From positions 69,181,042 through 69,245,041 of the forward strand of contig OZ035997.1 of the NCBI GenBank assembly GCA_964035015.1: a stretch of 64,000 bases of DNA. Reading direction: 5' to 3'. Made by a program: the position numbers and the translations under genes. Positions 33,139 through 44,552 of this stretch are shown piece by piece. The notes under the pieces are model-generated. The model was not told where the DNA came from and ran no database searches. It saw only the letters and a program-made list of their open reading frames with translations. This DNA comes from Corallium rubrum (taxonomy: Eukaryota; Cnidaria; Anthozoa; Scleralcyonacea; Coralliidae). The first letter of the stretch is position 1, and each line of letters opens with the position of its first letter.

Positions 33139-33181
33139 TAGCCTGAGAAAACAGCCGCCAGGCAGCTGTTTTCTCAGGCTA
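33139..33181. repeat. Short perfect hairpin
   Basis: TAGCCTGAGAAAACAGC is followed 9 bp later by its exact reverse complement. Confidence 0.85.
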
Positions 33182-33280
33182 GTTTTAACATAGCATGTAC
33201 ATATACTAATAACAAGATGGCAAGACCTCCACAGCATTCATTTCTTTTTATGTGAATACAATTGTACTGGGCATTTACAG

Positions 33281-33590
33281 TCAAAATGGAAATGCCTTCC
33301 CACTTCTACTTCTGTAGTTTGTTGTGTATTACTGTATTTCTGTAGTTGCTACTGAAGCGTATTAACATTTTTTTGTCGAAAAATGTGAACTGAAAGTATA
33401 ATTTAGTTTTCATGGAATTTAATCATAATATTACGAATATTTCTCCCAAATCGATACCAAGAAACAAATATTAATCAAGAATAAGAGACTTTTATCACTA
33501 GATTTTCCTGATGTTTCTGTAGTGGCTGCAGAAATACAGGAATACACAACAAACTACATAAGCACAGGTGGGAAGGTATTTCCATTTTGA
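33281..33590. mobile_element. TIR MITE, ~310 bp
   Basis: Left TCAAAATGGAAATGCCTTCC through TGTATTTCTGTAG is inverted at 33518-33590, about 75 bp with a few mismatches. AT-rich centre, no gene. Confidence 0.75.
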
Positions 33591-34505
33591 CTTACAATGT
33601 GATCCTAGATAAAAATTCATTTATATTTGTACCCATAACTTTATATGTATAATCTAAAGAAGAATGAAAATTACAAATATCAGTTAACTCAGCGTTCATT
33701 TCCTGGGTCTCTCAGATAATGTCATCATAGTGTATTGTCTATATTTTATACCTGACTTCGTCAATGTTCATTGTTTCTCTCATCTTTAATTGTATTTGCA
33801 ACAGTGTTTTAAAATCTACCAATACCGTTGGAGACAGTATTTTTAGTTCAAGATTGCCAGAAGGTCATTAATCTTTGGTGTTCCCTAACATTTGTTGAGT
33901 CGTGCATGAGTTAGAACACTTGCATGAGTTAGAACACTTGCATGATAAAGTAAAACGACAGTCATGCTAAATAAGCCAGGATAAATAACCAAGAATGTCA
34001 AAGATATTTTCGTTGCAGTTTTGTCAGTTTGCCTTTCATAGTTTTGATGCACGTATGCAACTTTATCCAGTTTTACAACTTTTGTCACAGGCCAGCACGC
34101 CAATCGTCTTTTGGCTTGTTTTCGACAGTCTTTGCAGATTCAGAACAACATTGAGAAACATGCAGGTGTAAAATTGGAAAATGGCTTTTCCGACGAATTT
34201 TATTACAGTAATAAGTCCATGATGAAATTACGACTTCGTGGTAGCAATTCAAAATCGCGAAGTTTTTTTAGTTGACTGCGTAATTATATAGTCTTTAGAA
34301 TAGTCTTGGTGTTTAGTAACTCTGTTTAAAACCAAGGTTGACGTAGCTTGTATAATAACTAGGGGAGTAGTTGACGCTGTGTGTCCAACCATGGTCCAAC
34401 AACTTCTGCTAATAATTTTGTGAATATAATTATCGCCAAGACCAGGAGACGTGGAGACGTTTCACGATGGGAGTGGTTAAAGACAGTTTCGAGTCTATAT
34501 AAATA

Positions 34506-35666
34506 CTAGAAATACATGATTGCAACAACCCCTCGCCCACTTTTAATATATACATTTTTGTAAACCACCCCCACCACCATCACACACACACTTTCTGGTT
34601 TTGGTGGGGTTTTTTTGTATTTAAGTCTATTATAGTTTTTATATTTAGTCTATGTAATAATAAAATTAACAGCCTGAAAATGTTTGAATAGAAAGAGAGA
34701 AACAAACCAGTATAACATCAAAGAAAATTCATTGGCAAAGTTCACCTGTAGTCATGTACTGTAGTATTAAGTATATATAGCCCTAAACTAAGACTATAGT
34801 CCTAAGTCTAAGACTATAGTCCTAAGACTAAATTTATAAGACTACAGTCCTAAGACTAAATTTACAAGACTATAGTCCTATGGCTATAGTCCTAAAACTA
34901 AGACTATAGTCCTAAGACTAAGATTATAGTCCTAAGACTAAGATTATAGTCCTAAGACTATAGTCCTAAGACTATTAAGATTATAGTCCTAAGACTAACA
35001 TTATAGTCCTAAGACTATCCTAAGACTATAGTCCTAAGACTATAGTCCTAAGACTAAGATTATAGTCCTAAGACTATTGTCCTAAGACTAAGATTATAGT
35101 CCTAACAACGAGATGAACCAAATAACAAATTTTCATTCAAAATAGATAATAGTGGCCAAGAAAAGACACAATGCCACGTCCTAGCGTCCAAAGACAACTG
35201 TAGACAAGAATATTATTTATACTGCATGATTTTCTTTTTCAAGACTCAGCTAAACTGGTAAATATGAATCTCCTACCGTTAAACTTTCCTCTGCTTTTGT
35301 CACCACAAACACTGCCAATTCAGTCTATACTCTTTTCAGAATTCAGATTGTTTTTCTCGTTCGGTTTCTCCGTGAAAAAGCCGTTTGTTTCAAACTGATT
35401 TCTTCATCGTTCTCCCTTGAGTTAAGTAGAATACACCAGAGCAGATTTCTTTACAGGCTTCGGCCAGTTTCAGGACACAATGTCGTTAACCCTGCTATTC
35501 GAATTCCGAACTGCGAAAGTTGCGGATTTGTTGACATATATATATATATATAAACATCTCGCAGAATTTCTTTCCCCTTGCGTGTAATTTCGCGTGTACT
35601 CCACGCGTGTCGAGATTAGCACCCTCACCGGGCTCCGGGCCTTCGGCCCGTCGCCCGGCTCGGGGA
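34506..35666 (-). mobile_element. Helitron-like non-autonomous element, copy A
   Basis: Read on the minus strand it starts A|TCCCCGAGCCGGGCG, with a GGGCCGAAGGCCC hairpin close by, and ends TGTATTTCTAG|T. These are the same termini as copy B (39385-40187). Termini TC...CTAG between A and T with no target duplication are the Helitron hallmark. It is longer than copy B because of a tandem array at 34778-35106. No Rep/helicase is encoded. Confidence 0.6.
34778..35106. repeat. Tandem array of CCTAAGACTATAGT-type units
   Basis: More than 20 variants of TCCTAAGACTATAG and TCCTAAGACTAAGATTATAG follow each other. Absent from copy B, so it expanded in or was added to copy A. Confidence 0.9.
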
Positions 35667-36339
35667 TAAAGCAGAAAAAGAAAGTCTGATTTAGTAAAGG
35701 ATATATTCATGAGGCCTTTTTTTACACTGAAGGGCATTAAGAAAGAGAAATAGAAATTGAGTTAGTTTTTACCTTGTCATCCATGGTCTCCTAATTCGCA
35801 GCTGTCATTGGTTGTCAAACAAAGACAGCAAATTTCAGCCCTTTTTAGGGCTGATGTATTGAAAGGTAAGTGGTCGTCGATTTAGTCGATAATCTTTAAA
35901 TATTCGATCCCTTCATGAATATAAATAGTTTTGGGAAAGTTTCCACACGCTTGACGACAGTAAAAACGTCTAGACTCAAGACTCTAGACAACTGAGCAAT
36001 ACCGTATCGCCTGGTGTCAGAGTAAAATTTATAATTGACAAGTTTCCAATTGTAAACGATGTCCAGTAAAGAGTAATTAATAACTTCTGTGTTATGAGCA
36101 AAATGTTTTTATTGCCGTTATATATAAGTTATTGACGTTTTTGAAGTCTAGCTTTGATGAGTAAAATAGTTTGACGTTATTAATACTGTAAAGATACTAA
36201 AATTGATACTAAAATGTGCGGAAAACTGCTGTAATTGAAATTTCAATTTGTATATAATATGAATTGAATGCGAGTGAAATGTTACTAGTTGCAATATTGT
36301 ATTGAGATTTTAACAGCTTCCTGATTAGAGTAATAACAT
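35667..36339. other. Non-coding interval
   Basis: No gene or repeat recognised beyond the end of the Helitron-like copy A and the start of Gypsy-3. Confidence 0.4.
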
Positions 36340-36371
36340 GAGTGAAGTGGCAGCAGTGAGAACGCAGTTCG

Positions 36372-36566
36372 TGTTACAACTGTAGTCAAGTAGGTCAATT
36401 TGCAAGCGATTGTCGCCAAACCAATCAGCGAAATGCCCGTGGGCAACGCAGAAATGAAAACTACTGTTTCGTCTGTGGCCAACTGGGACATTTCGCTCGA
36501 GACTGTCAGCATCGTTACCAAGCTCCACAACAACTGATTCAGGGAAACTACCAAGGGCTGACCCGC
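36372..36566 (+). pseudogene. Gypsy-3 nucleocapsid: two CCHC knuckles
   Basis: CYNCSQVGQFASDC (His changed to Gln) and CFVCGQLGHFARDC (intact CCHC), then a Gln-rich tail. RNA-binding part of gag; upstream capsid is not recognisable. Confidence 0.8.
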
Positions 36567-36576
36567 ATCGAAGGAT

Positions 36577-36963
36577 ATGCTTGATTATGTAAAACCAGAA
36601 ACCCGAAAGTCACCAGAGCATATTATTATGCATGTTGGTACGAATGATCTGAAATTCAATGAAGCAGAATCTGTAGAAAACAACATAATAAAGGTATGTG
36701 AGCAAATCTCACAAATCAGCCCCAGGATCAGAATAACTCTTTCCCAAGTCACGCTGAGAAAGGATGTGCCTGGTATTGAAAACAAAGTTAATGATCTAAA
36801 TGACCGCCTTAGTAATATTTGCAGGTGGAAAAATTGGACCCTGATTAACAACTCTAACATTAATGAAAAGGGCCTAGATCGATTTGGATTAGGCCTACAT
36901 TTGAACAGATCTGGTGCAGCTATTTTAGCCAAGAATGTAATTAACTGTATAAAGGGTTTTTAA
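36577..36963 (+). pseudogene. LINE-3 ORF1, SGNH/GDSL-hydrolase-like C-terminal part
   Basis: HVGTNDLKFN corresponds to SGNH block III, and DRFGLGLHLNRSG to the block V Asp-x-x-His region. This esterase-type ORF1 is known from CR1/L2 LINEs. The block I serine lies upstream and is lost by 5' truncation. Confidence 0.7.
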
Positions 36964-37000
36964 CACCCCTATCACTGGGCCTACCTCTAATAATGATCTT

Positions 37001-40000
37001 TTGCAGGGCCCTCTACAAATCAGTTCTGTTAGAGATGACGTGAATCCATTCAATATAATACCGAAAGTCGGTTTAACCTTATTTCATATTAATATACAGG
37101 CAATCTCTAATAAAGTAGACCTCGTCAAGCTTATGATAGCCAATTCCTCCTTGGATAGACCAAAAGATAATATTGTATTCTGTTTTTCTGAAACTCACTT
37201 AAATACACTCGGTATGGTCTAATTCAGAACTCCAAATTGATGGTTATATCATCATTAGAAAGGATGGGACATATGCAAAAGGTGGTGGCCTTTTGCTTTA
37301 CGTACCTATCGGATTAAAGTTTACGTATAGAAGTGATGTTAAAGTACCTAATGCAAACTCACATCTTGAGTAGATTTGGCTTGAATTCCAATTTCCTAAA
37401 ACCAAGTCTTTTCTTGTTTGTTTCATATACCAACCAGGTAATTCCAACCTCTGGAGGGATGAGCTAAATTGTATGCTTGATGAGGTCGACAACGAGCATA
37501 AAGAAATTATAATGCTTGGAGATTTTAATACCAATTACCTTAATAAGAAAGATTACAAATCTTTATATAACATTACATCCCAATACCACTCAATCAGGTA
37601 ATTGAATCAGTTACTAGACCTGTGTCAGGAACTATTATTGATCATATTTATATGTCACGTGACGATTTAGTCCTTAAATCTGGTGTCTTACCAATTGGTT
37701 TAAGCGACCACTTACCTATATTTATAACTAGGAATGTTAATGCGGAAAATCTTAAGCCACGTGTCTGCCATAATATTATAAAATATCGTAGCAAAAAAAA
37801 CAGACATTAATAGTTTCTGTCGGGATCTTGAGTCAATTTCCTCTGATGTTTGGAATAGGTTTGATAACCCTAACAACATGTTGGAATTTTGGCATAAGCA
37901 CTTTTTGTTAGTGCTAGAAAAACATGCTCCAATACATAGTAAACGAGTGTGAGTAAAACTCCTGCCAGTGTGGTTTAACAACTCAATTCGAGATGCACGT
38001 CAATTGAGAGATAAATTTCTAAAGGAAGCTAGACGGACAAATATCAACGAAAAATGGCTTCAATTTAGAAAATGGAGAAATAGGACAGTTCACCTCATCA
38101 AAAACTCTAAGAATGCACATTATAAGAAATTTTTAACCGATAATATCACTAATCCACGTCAATTGTGGAGTATCTTTAAAAATCTTATGCCGTCTAATAT
38201 GCCAGGCCATCACCTACTGCTTTGGTTATTGATGGTAAAACTATAGAAAATCCTAAAGAAATCGCGAACCTTTTCAATTCATATTATGCTTCGATAGCAG
38301 TAAATCTTTTCTCATCATCAGCACAATCAAATCTAAATTATCATGATATACAGGGTAAAGCGGATGAGACCAAGTTTTCAATTCCACATATGACTCTTGA
38401 TGATGTTCATAATCATCTTAATAGACTTGATATAACCAAGGCAACTGGTCTTGATGGTATTGCTGCATACTTTATAAGAATTTGTAAAACATCCATAGCC
38501 CCTGTTCTACTGCGTTTATGTAATTTAAGTATTAAAACTGAAATCTATCCCGATATGTGGAAGAAAGCTAAACTTATATCTGTGTATAAAACCGATAACC
38601 AATTGGGAAGAGCCAATTATAGGCCTCTTTCTATTTTAGCCATTATTTCAAAAATCCTTGAGCGACACGTGTCTGTTTCATATACGTATTATCTTACAAC
38701 CAACAATATTCTATCTGGTCACCAACATGGTTTTAGGGCTTATCATTCTTGTGAAACATCGTTAATTACAATTTTTGAATCTCTTTTAACGACCATTGAG
38801 CAAGGCGAAATGAATGGAATGCTCTTAATTGATTTCTCTAAAGCTTTCGATCTAGTTGATCACACAATTCTTCTACAGAAATTAGCTAATTATGGCATTT
38901 CCTTAGCAGCCTTGAATTGGTTTAGATCATATCTAAGTGAACGTATCCAACAGGTGCAAATAAAAGGTTTTCTATCAGAGCCTAAGCAAATCATTGCTGG
39001 TGTACCTCAAGGTTCCATTCTTGGACCTCTTTTATTTCTTGTATTTATAAATGATTTGCCACTAAGTTTAGGGATATGTAGTCCATCTCTATTTGGTGAT
39101 GACTCTACTAGACCCTTCGTACTCATGGGTATAATGAAAGTACCACTAGTAATAATCTAGAATTAGAGTTAAATCATGTTTCTCAGTGGGCAAATTATAA
39201 TAATATGATTCTAAATTCCAAGAAAATGAAATCGATTAAAATATACTCAAAGCGTAAATTTCAAGCTGCTTCTTCCCTTATGGCACAACATATAATAACA
39301 TGGTTATTGAGGAGGTAAAGACGGCAAAACTTCTTGGTATTACATTTGACTGTAATTTAAAATGGGATTGTCAAATCAATTTAATCCCTGAGCCGGGCGG
39401 AGGGCCGAAGGCCCGGTGAGGGTGCTAATCTCGACACGCATGGAGTCCATTTTACACGTGTGTAGAAAAAGCGAGGGAGACGAAATCTAAACAAAAACTC
39501 GATCTGAATTACAGCGACTCCATGGTCAAAATGTCATCATTTTAAAGTTAACAGTAGGATTCTTGTTTCACGTTTTTGTGCTTTCCCTTCGCTCGTCCAG
39601 ACCATAAATCAGCTAAACTAAAGCTAACTTAAAACACTACCTTTATAAGCTTATGTAGACGTGATGTTTTTATTGGCATTGCAAATTATCACCTTTTGTT
39701 ATTAAATACTCATGGGCTTTGGCGATTTATTTGGCTGTATTTCCAAATTTTCGACTGAAACGTTGTCTGTTTAATACTTCTTTCTAGAATCCGATTCTAC
39801 CGAATTGTTTTTATCCCGAACTCTATTATAAATGTAATTTTTGAGCTGTTGTTGACATTTAATTCTGCCTTTGCAAAACATGTATGCATAGGGAAGCCAT
39901 TTAAAGCTTGTTAAAAATAATCCCTTTTGAAACCTCCTAAAAACATATTTTGTACAACCAGAATTTAATAATGAAATCTAATTTTTGCTTTGAAATGTTA

Positions 40001-40717
40001 AATCTTATTCATAAATTATGGAATTACCTTGAGGATTATCATTTGTTTTTCTATCTGAGAGTGAGTGTTTGTTTTTATATTGGCTGTATATCAGGTGTGC
40101 TTATTTTAATCAGGGTAGGTGGTTGGGGGTTTCAAAAAAGCATTTGATAAAAGCGGGCGAGGGGTTGTTGCATTCATGTATTTCTAGTTTATAATATGAT
40201 TAACCCGAGACTTTATTTGTTAAAAAGAATCCGACCAAGCCTTCCTCTTAGCTTTCGCATCCAATTCTACTATTCTTTAATTTATCCTCACTTGTTATAC
40301 TGTTGTATCATATGGGGTAATGCAAGGAATGAGTTACTCAATGATTTATTACTACTACAAAAAAGAGCAGCCAGGCTAATACTTGAACAGGATACTAGAG
40401 CTCACTCCATTGAATTATTTCGCCAACTTGAATGGATTCCAATTCATAACATCATTAAAATGAGGAAAATCCTGCTAACGTTTAACACCTTGAAAACATC
40501 ACTACCTAGTGATATAAGAAATATGTTTATCCTCTGCTGCGAGACATCCAGTGTCAACACACGATCATCTCTAACAAATCTGAAAATTCCTGCTATTAAA
40601 ACTGAGTTTGCTAAGTCTAAATTTTCATACAGTGGAGCAAGTCTTTTCAACTCATTGCCTGATGATCCGAAGGATATTGCTAGTCACACTGTTATTTCAT
40701 ATTATTTATTTCCTTAA
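37001..40717 (+). pseudogene. LINE-3 ORF2: APE endonuclease and RT, interrupted by Helitron-like copy B
   Basis: 37060-37760 is the endonuclease (FHINIQAISNKVDLVKLM, CFSETHL, LGDFNTNYL, GLSDHLPIF) with several frameshifts. 38222-39160 is the RT palm (KATGLDGIAAYF, LIDFSKAFDLVDH, GVPQGSILGPLLF, and FGDDST where FADD is expected). A frameshift follows, then DCNLKWDCQIN before the insertion. After it, 40196-40717 is the RT C-terminus (NPRLYLLKRIRPSL, LIYPHLLYCCIIWG). Ala to Gly at the catalytic loop retains both Asp. Confidence 0.8.
39385..40187 (+). mobile_element. Helitron-like non-autonomous element, copy B
   Basis: Starts A|TCCCTGAGCCGGGCGG with the GGGCCGAAGGCCC hairpin and ends TGTATTTCTAG|T. 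Deleting exactly 39385-40187 joins the LINE-3 RT frame codon to codon, so the ends are certain and no target bases were duplicated. Inverted relative to copy A. No coding sequence. Confidence 0.75.
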
Positions 40718-41019
40718 ATCACAAAATTGATCATGTTAGTAAATTTAGCTGCGATGTTTGTAAGCATGTTGTTGTTTGTCGCTGTATCACCTACCACTCC
40801 TAATTTTGGTTGGTGATGCGGCGACAAATAGCTACATGTCTGTAGAGGGCCATTAGGTAGAATACCGTTGAAGAACTGTAATAATGTAGAAAAAACTCTC
40901 TTAAAATAAAATTTTAATAATAATAATAATAATAATTATAATAATAATAATAGGCCAAGGGTCAGCCCGCAAAGACCCGCCATATCGATTAACAGTGTCT
41001 CGCCAACTGCAGTTTTCAT

Positions 41020-42753
41020 CAAAGCTACAATAGGTGAACATCAACGACGATTCCTTATCGACACGGGAGCGAATCAGTAAGAAGTAAGTGATTGGTATGA
41101 CTGATATTTCCTTACGAATAGGCAATCTGAACGTGGTCCGCACATTTGTGGTAGTAAACATGCAGAATCAATGTATTCTGGGTGCTGATTTTTTGAAAGC
41201 GATGAGAATGGTCGTAGATGTGGGACACGGGCGATTATCGTGGGAATCGGGAGAAACGCTATTGCTAATTGAATCAACAGCACCAACTATCAACAAATTA
41301 ACAGTTCTGCTGGAGAAATACTCGGATGTATTTGTAAATGGATCGGATGACCCGTTAGGAAGAACTCGTGACGCTGAACATTCCATTGACATCAGAGGAG
41401 ACAGTCGACCAGTAAAACAATGGCATTACAGGACTCCTGTCCATTTGAATCAGGTTGTGGAGAAACAAGTGCAAGAAATGCTTACTCGAGGTCTCATTAG
41501 GCCAAGCAATAGCCCATGGTCGTCGCCGATTGTACTGGCCCCTGAAAAGGATGGTGACTATAGATTTTGTTGGACTTTCAACGCTTAAACGCGGTCACGC
41601 AAAAGGATGCATATCCGATGCCACGAGTAGATGAGATCCTTGATAAGCTTGGTGGTGCACGCTACTTCAGCACATTAGATGTGGCGTCAGGATACTGGCA
41701 GGTGCCTCTGAGAGAAGAAGATATCCCAAAGACGGCATTCAGCGTCGGCTCCAACCATTGCGAGTTTACTGTGGATGCCCTTTGGTCTGACGAACGCCCT
41801 GACTACTTTTCAGCGCATGATGACAAGACTGCTTCACGGGATTAACGGTTGTATGGTATTTGTTTAAATCACTTTATTATACCAAAGGTAAAAATGGTAG
41901 GTACAACAGGTTACCCCAATTACTGTACCCCAATTACTTCCCCCCATTTATCGGCGACATCATTATTTTTGCCGATACGTGGGAGGAACATCAGAACATC
42001 TTGGAGAAAGTTCTTCAACGAATTCAGTTCCATTCACCGTATACACCGACGCTAGCGACATAGGCCTAGGAGCAGTGCTGTCTCAACATCCCAGGTCTTC
42101 CAAACACGTGGTTTCCTACGCCAGCTGATCCTTGACATCAGCTGAGAAAAACTACTCCACAACTGAAAAAGAGTGTTTGGCAACTGTGTGAGGCATTCAT
42201 TACTGGAGACCATATCTGCTGGAGACCATATCTGCTGGAGAAGAAATTTCACGTGGTAACTGATCATCAATGTTTAAAGTGGCTACAAGGGCTACGAGAG
42301 CCTAAAGGGAGACTAGCGCGGTGGATCCCGTCCCTCCAGGAATATGACTTTGATATCACACATCAGCCAGGCCGCGAGAACAGCAACGTCGACACTCTTT
42401 CTCGATTTCCTCTACCAAGTACAGCTCTTCACGGTCCAAATTCACACGACGAGGCTGTCGAAATCGGAGTTGGAGCCACCATTGTGCAGTCCGCTTGGTC
42501 TACCGAGGACACTCGTCACTTTCAAGAAGAAGATCCAATCATCTCACTGGTTCTCCAGGCACGATTAACAACCACTGAACGACAGGAACCAGCAAGTGAC
42601 TGGACTGAGAATGGTGAACTTCGTCGTTCTCAACAATTGTGGCAACAGTTAGAGGTTGTGGAGGGAGTTCTACATCGCCGTGTTCTACAACCAGTGGTCG
42701 GAAGGATGGTCTTGTTCTGGTTGTCCCTCGGAAAATGCATGCTGATTTGCTGA
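41020..42753 (+). pseudogene. Gypsy-3 pol: protease, RT, RNase H and start of integrase
   Basis: 41022-41070: RRFLIDTGAN (protease). 41088-41588: end of protease (QCILGADFLKAM) and RT start (MLTRGLIRPSNSPWSSPIVL). 41567-41845: RT fingers/palm (AYPMPRVDEILDKLGGARYF, LDVASGYWQVPL). 41945-41990: IIIFADTWEEH, the degenerate catalytic motif. 42037-42420: RNase H (FTVYTDASDIGLGAVLSQ, TTEKECLATV, VTDHQCLKWL, ADTLSR-like VDTLSRFP). 42753-42830: start of the integrase zinc finger. Frameshifts and stops throughout; a segment between RT and RNase H is deleted. Confidence 0.8.
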
Positions 42754-42830
42754 AATTGTCTCATAACCACCCGAGCTCGGGGCACATGGGCATTGAGTGA
42801 TTGCACCCCTGGTACTACTGGCCAGAAGAA

Positions 42831-43440
42831 AACCACTAGCAATACCGTCATGAAGCCAGGTCTCCGAAATGGCAACCACATCAACACAGAGCTGCCGCAA
42901 CAAACTCTTCTCGATCTTTGGGGCCAAGGATCTCGCATTAGCGGAGAGGAAGCTTGGTAGTTTTGTCTTCGGCTCATGGTCTCCCGTTTAATACTCTTTA
43001 GATTAGAATTACGATGGTTACTTAAATTAGAAAAAACCGCACTATTGTAACGATTAACACTGTTCTCATTGCGACTTATAATTCTAACAGGAATTGGTCG
43101 CTTATCGAAAATTTCATCAGTTTTTTTATATACTTGTTTTACGATGAACAAATTCCAGATAGTTCAGCCAGTTACTTGTTTGGTTGTATGCGGAGTATCC
43201 CCGAGAGATTTTCCAGCTTTGATCGGAAGATTTTCCCAACCGTTTCGGCTGTATGTAGGTCCGTCTACAGTCTGCAACAAACTGCCTCCGAAAAGGAACT
43301 TGGCCATGCGACCTCTGGTTCTGCCTCTGTTTTGATATGTTTAACAAACTGCTTGTGCGCTGTTGTGGCTGATGTAACACCATATGTGGTACCTTGTTCC
43401 CCATAGATTGACCTCGGGAAAATCCCATATTAGGTACTTT
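42831..43440 (-). mobile_element. LINE-4 fragment, 5' part (before and into the endonuclease)
   Basis: Minus strand 43428-43126 (basic, Arg/Gln rich, FRRQFVADCRRTYIQPKR) and 43060-42830 (IPVRIISRNENSVNRYNSAV, then APKIEKSLLRQLCVDVVAI and SETWL, the start of an APE endonuclease). Frameshifted. It abuts the truncated Gypsy-3 integrase. Confidence 0.6.
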
Positions 43441-43717
43441 CTGGCTGGTTCCATCTCACAGTCGTCTAAACCGATGTTGTAGTTGGTGAGTTTCCTTGGT
43501 TTTAAATTGACCTTGCGAAGATTCTTGGTTGGTCACGCTTGGCCTCCCGTCAATTTGCTTACGCCATTTATTTGCTTATGCCATCAGGGCGTGCAGTCGG
43601 AAAATTTAACGCTTCCGGAAAATTTGGATTTTTCTTTATATTTATGTCACTTTTCACGGACTTTAACTTTCAAAGAGATACAACTCCAGAACATTATCAA
43701 GATGTGTACTTCTTTGC
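43441..43717. other. No supported gene
   Basis: Overlapping small ORFs without family features; probably the 5' UTR of LINE-5. Confidence 0.35.
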
Positions 43718-44552
43718 GTGAGTAGATTGGTTGCAACGCGTAAAATGATGTTTAAATTTATGAATTACTGTATTCGGCGAATAACGGTCAACCAACGACC
43801 GTTGGTGAACTCGTTAAACCTTGCAACTGGACGGCGCCGTTTACTACTTTACGCTACACTTGTAACAATACTAATACTACTATCGGGTGATGTGGAGACT
43901 AATCCAAGTCCAACAACTTGTAATGGGTCAACAAACAACCAAATCAAGTGTCTTCTGCTCAACGCAAGGAGCTTAAAGAGCATACACAGAGACCATACGA
44001 CCAACGACACTGTTTGTAATCTTCAGCGATTTCAAAATCTTGTATATACTGAAAACGTAGACATTATTTGTGTGAACGAGACTTGGCTCAATGAAGACAT
44101 GAGCGACGAAGAAATTTTACACTCGGGATATACGATTTACAGGAAAGATCGGAACTGTCGAAGTGGTGGTGGCGTCCTTGTTGCGGTCAAAACAAAGTCG
44201 TTTACGTCTGTTAATGAGTTTTCACCAGAATCGGAGGAGATTCCGAGCTGAAGACAGCGTCAAACCAGAAGCTTTTATACTGCTCTTGCTATCGACCACC
44301 TGACGCCGACCCAAGTTGGATGGATAAATTTAAACTTTTTCTCAACCATGCTTGTGATCAATACGACAACGTTGTAATTTCAGGGGACTTCAATCTACCA
44401 AACATCCAATGGAATGCGATAGAAAATACATCTGGGGTTAATGAACTCCTTTTTATTGAAGTAGTGAACGATCACTTCTTAGCACAATTTAACAACTCAC
44501 ATACTCGATCTCGTGATCACAAATGCGCTGGAACAAGTTAGTTTGACTTTTT
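43718..44552 (+). pseudogene. LINE-5 ORF2 N-terminus: 2A-like peptide and APE endonuclease
   Basis: Residues about 48-65 read TILILLSGDVETNPSPT: a hydrophobic stretch and a 2A-like D-V-E-x-N-P-x-P motif in which the essential Gly is Ser. Then LLLNARSLKSI, ICVNETWLN, GGGVLVAV (endonuclease), a frameshift at about 44245, then NVVISGDFNLPNIQW. It ends at LINE-6. Confidence 0.7.

Larger units (their letters stand above)
31752..34505. other. Non-coding, AT-rich, with several TIR elements
   Basis: No gene is supported. Contains TIR elements at 32117-32615 and 33281-33590 and a short perfect hairpin at 33139-33181. The minus ORF at 33885-34103 includes a small direct duplication of GCATGAGTTAGAACACTT and is probably not coding. 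Confidence 0.5.
36568..40954 (+). mobile_element. LINE-3 (CR1/L2-like, SGNH-hydrolase ORF1), inserted in Gypsy-3
   Basis: 5'-truncated in ORF1, then ORF2 with endonuclease and RT, ending in an (AAT)n run at 40915-40950. Target duplication of about 17 bp at both ends. It carries the Helitron-like copy B at 39385-40187. Confidence 0.85.
36340..42830 (+). mobile_element. Gypsy-3: Ty3/Gypsy remnant split by LINE-3
   Basis: The nucleocapsid (36372-36562) and, after the LINE, protease, RT, RNase H and integrase zinc finger (40972-42830) lie in order on the plus strand. No LTR is visible. Duplicated target CCAAGGG(CTGA/TCAG)CCCGCA at 36551-36567 and 40955-40971 marks the LINE insertion. Confidence 0.75.

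Noticed and set aside
36585-36932. 115-aa minus ORF
   Set aside because: Antisense of the SGNH-like LINE-3 ORF1, which has recognisable motifs.
42630-43151. 173-aa minus ORF as one protein
   Set aside because: It runs across the junction of a LINE fragment and antisense Gypsy-3 sequence; only the middle part is meaningful.
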